DNA from: a virus
Strand: one strand, 5' to 3'
Virus record (IMG/VR): IMGVR_UViG_3300009537_000102
Location: 1 to 31,683 of that record
Length of the DNA stretch: 31,683 nucleotides
The position numbers and the translations under genes were made by a program. How positions within the stretch are numbered: position 1 is the first letter of the stretch; each line of letters starts with the position of its first letter. The notes under the pieces are model-generated. The model searched no databases, had not been told where the DNA came from, and saw only the letters and a list, made by a program, of their open reading frames with translations. This document shows positions 30,182-31,683 of this stretch, piece by piece.

Positions 30182-31683
30182 TACTCATCATCCACTAGGA
30201 TCACAGTCTGCGAGAAGCCTGTGCTTTCAATAGTACCCGTTAATATTGCTGTTTTATAAAGGGGAGTGGCCGTGGAGTATCTCGCTCTCCCACGAACATC
30301 CTGGTCGGAAGTGTACACATATGCCGTATTATCGGCAATCCCGCTTGCATTTGTAAGCTCATCAATAATCACATAGGTTGCATTCGGTGACCCAGTGGCA
30401 GGCGACGACGTACCCGAATCCACAGTATACTCATAAGCGTTAGTCGTCTGATTAGCTACTGTCCCAATAATATTATAACCATCCTCATTACAGCCCCTAA
30501 TCTTCACCTTATCACCATTAACCATACCATGCGCCGTATGCGTCACAGTAGCCGTCCCACCAGTCTGCGTGATGGACACTGTGTCCTCGGCTGCGCCAGG
30601 ACCAGTACCAGCAGGATCACATTCTAAGAACACTCGCGCATTCTGCCTGGCCGTCAGGTCGGGCTGCAACACTTCCACAATAGCACTCTTAGTGTTCTGC
30701 ACAATGGTCGTCGCACCCGAACCGTTCCTCACAGAAGGAGTGTCACCGCCGCTAATACTAATCGTAACCAAACCACCAGTATCATTCAAAATGGCTGCAG
30801 CAGCCGAACCCGACGCAGCCACAAGGTTAGACCCTGGTGTCCCACTATACCCAGTAAAATCAATGTTCGTGAAAGTAGCGTCACCCGTCACCTCAATTGC
30901 ATGCCCAGCACCCTCCTGAATGAATTCAACATCGTGCAGGTCAGTGGTCGTCCCGAAAGTCGGGTCGTCCAAGGTCGCCACGTTAGTCAATGAAGTAGTG
31001 CGAATAGTCGTCCCATTATCAATATCGGCAGACGACTGGGTTAGTTCTTGACATGAAATGTCAGCACCAGTAATGGAAAACGCGCTGGTCAAAACGATGC
31101 GGTTAAAGTTTTTGATCTTGCCAGTCAGGTCGCCAGACCCCGACGTGCCAGTAACCGTAAAATCTGCACGAGTATCTTCAGTGCCATCAGCACCCTCACT
31201 AATCAGATCAGAGTTGATGTCTACGACTGTGGACGCATTCCCCAAGTCAATAAGCAAACCAAACGAACCGTCAGAATGGTAGCCGTCAGGCCACGTCACA
31301 ACTTCCCCGTCAGAAGTAAAAGTAGTCGCCTGTGCAGTAGACCCGTCAGTACCAATCTCCCAGATACCACGAGCCACAATAATCGAACCATTATAGTTCG
31401 CATAACCCCACCTGTTAGAAGTATTCCCCTCATCAGTATCAGCAACATCAGCAAACGTCGCATCAGGGGAACTGCCATGAATGGCGATACCAGAACCCAC
31501 GTCAATGGAGTCGAGAGCAAGGTTCTCATTTTTAGCTAAACCGTTAATGAGTTCAGTCTGTGCGCCGAACCAGTCAACAGCAGTCAACGAAGGGGAACCC
31601 ACAGTGTTCTCCCGCCACCCCGCAATTTCGGGGTCAATAGCAACAATCAAGTAACCACCACGAGCAGGATAAACGTTAAACAC
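30181..31683 (-). CDS. Beta-rich virion protein, 5' partial (at least 500 aa)
   Basis: The open frame runs off the right edge; 500 codons are visible. Many short strands with Thr, Asp, Gly and Asn (VDINSDLISEGADGTEDTRA, NIDFTGYSGTPGSNLVAASG) suggest a right-handed beta-helix. An Ig-like or small beta domain follows (SITQTGGTATVTHTAHGMVN). The C-terminal part (ARYSTATPLYKTAILTGTIE) is beta too. Likely a tail spike, collar or head fibre protein in an operon with the next two small structural genes. It is unusual that it lies upstream of the portal. Confidence 0.65.
   Translation of the reverse strand: MFNVYPARGGYLIVAIDPEIAGWRENTVGSPSLTAVDWFGAQTELINGLAKNENLALDSIDVGSGIAIHGSSPDATFADVADTDEGNTSNRWGYANYNGSIIVARGIWEIGTDGSTAQATTFTSDGEVVTWPDGYHSDGSFGLLIDLGNASTVVDINSDLISEGADGTEDTRADFTVTGTSGSGDLTGKIKNFNRIVLTSAFSITGADISCQELTQSSADIDNGTTIRTTSLTNVATLDDPTFGTTTDLHDVEFIQEGAGHAIEVTGDATFTNIDFTGYSGTPGSNLVAASGSAAAAILNDTGGLVTISISGGDTPSVRNGSGATTIVQNTKSAIVEVLQPDLTARQNARVFLECDPAGTGPGAAEDTVSITQTGGTATVTHTAHGMVNGDKVKIRGCNEDGYNIIGTVANQTTNAYEYTVDSGTSSPATGSPNATYVIIDELTNASGIADNTAYVYTSDQDVRGRARYSTATPLYKTAILTGTIESTGFSQTVILVDDE

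Overview
The window is a piece of a double-stranded DNA phage genome, most likely a short-tailed (podovirus-type) phage. The evidence is the virion gene order on the minus strand: portal, scaffold, major capsid protein, head-tail adaptor, tail nozzle, tail fibre, internal virion proteins, lysis membrane proteins. There are no tape-measure, sheath or tail-tube genes. Host is uncertain. A probably leaderless early promoter and start-associated RBS repeats hint at an actinobacterial host, but this is inference. No rRNA, tRNA, integrase, transposon or CRISPR array was recognised. Both ends are cut: the first gene lacks its 5' end and the last minus-strand gene runs off the right edge.

Layout. (1) 1-912, plus strand: very small overlapping genes joined by a repeated GAGGACACC element that is at once the C-terminal E-D-T tail of one gene and the Shine-Dalgarno of the next. 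(2) 913-1045: AT-rich stretch, a diverged direct repeat, and a textbook TTGACA-17-TATAGT promoter that seems to start an mRNA at the ATG of the next gene. (3) 1046-7918, plus strand: tightly overlapped early/replication block with an HTH protein, a RecB/Cas4-like nuclease, a DnaB-like helicase (apparently starting at ATA), a DUF5664 dATP/dGTP diphosphohydrolase-like protein, a putative nuclease, a sigma region-4-like protein, a DUF4406 protein, zinc-ribbon proteins, small membrane proteins and an endonuclease VII. (4) 7944-7970: strong hairpin where the two transcription blocks converge. (5) 7999-31683, minus strand: virion and lysis block, transcribed right to left.

How it works together. 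The plus-strand block supplies replication, recombination and nucleotide metabolism; the minus-strand block builds the particle. Five copies of one promoter-like element, TAATACg-(7 nt ending TCGC)-n-TATATAT followed by a purine-rich SD, occur only on the minus strand. They lie before a basic protein gene, the scaffold/capsid group, the internal virion group, the lysis pair and the 265-residue protein. In four of five the element begins exactly on the stop codon of the preceding gene. The sequence resembles T7-type promoters (TAATACG...CTATA) but has longer spacing, and no RNA polymerase gene lies in this window. This late-promoter family, the start-associated RBS repeats and the ATA start of the helicase are the most unusual things seen.
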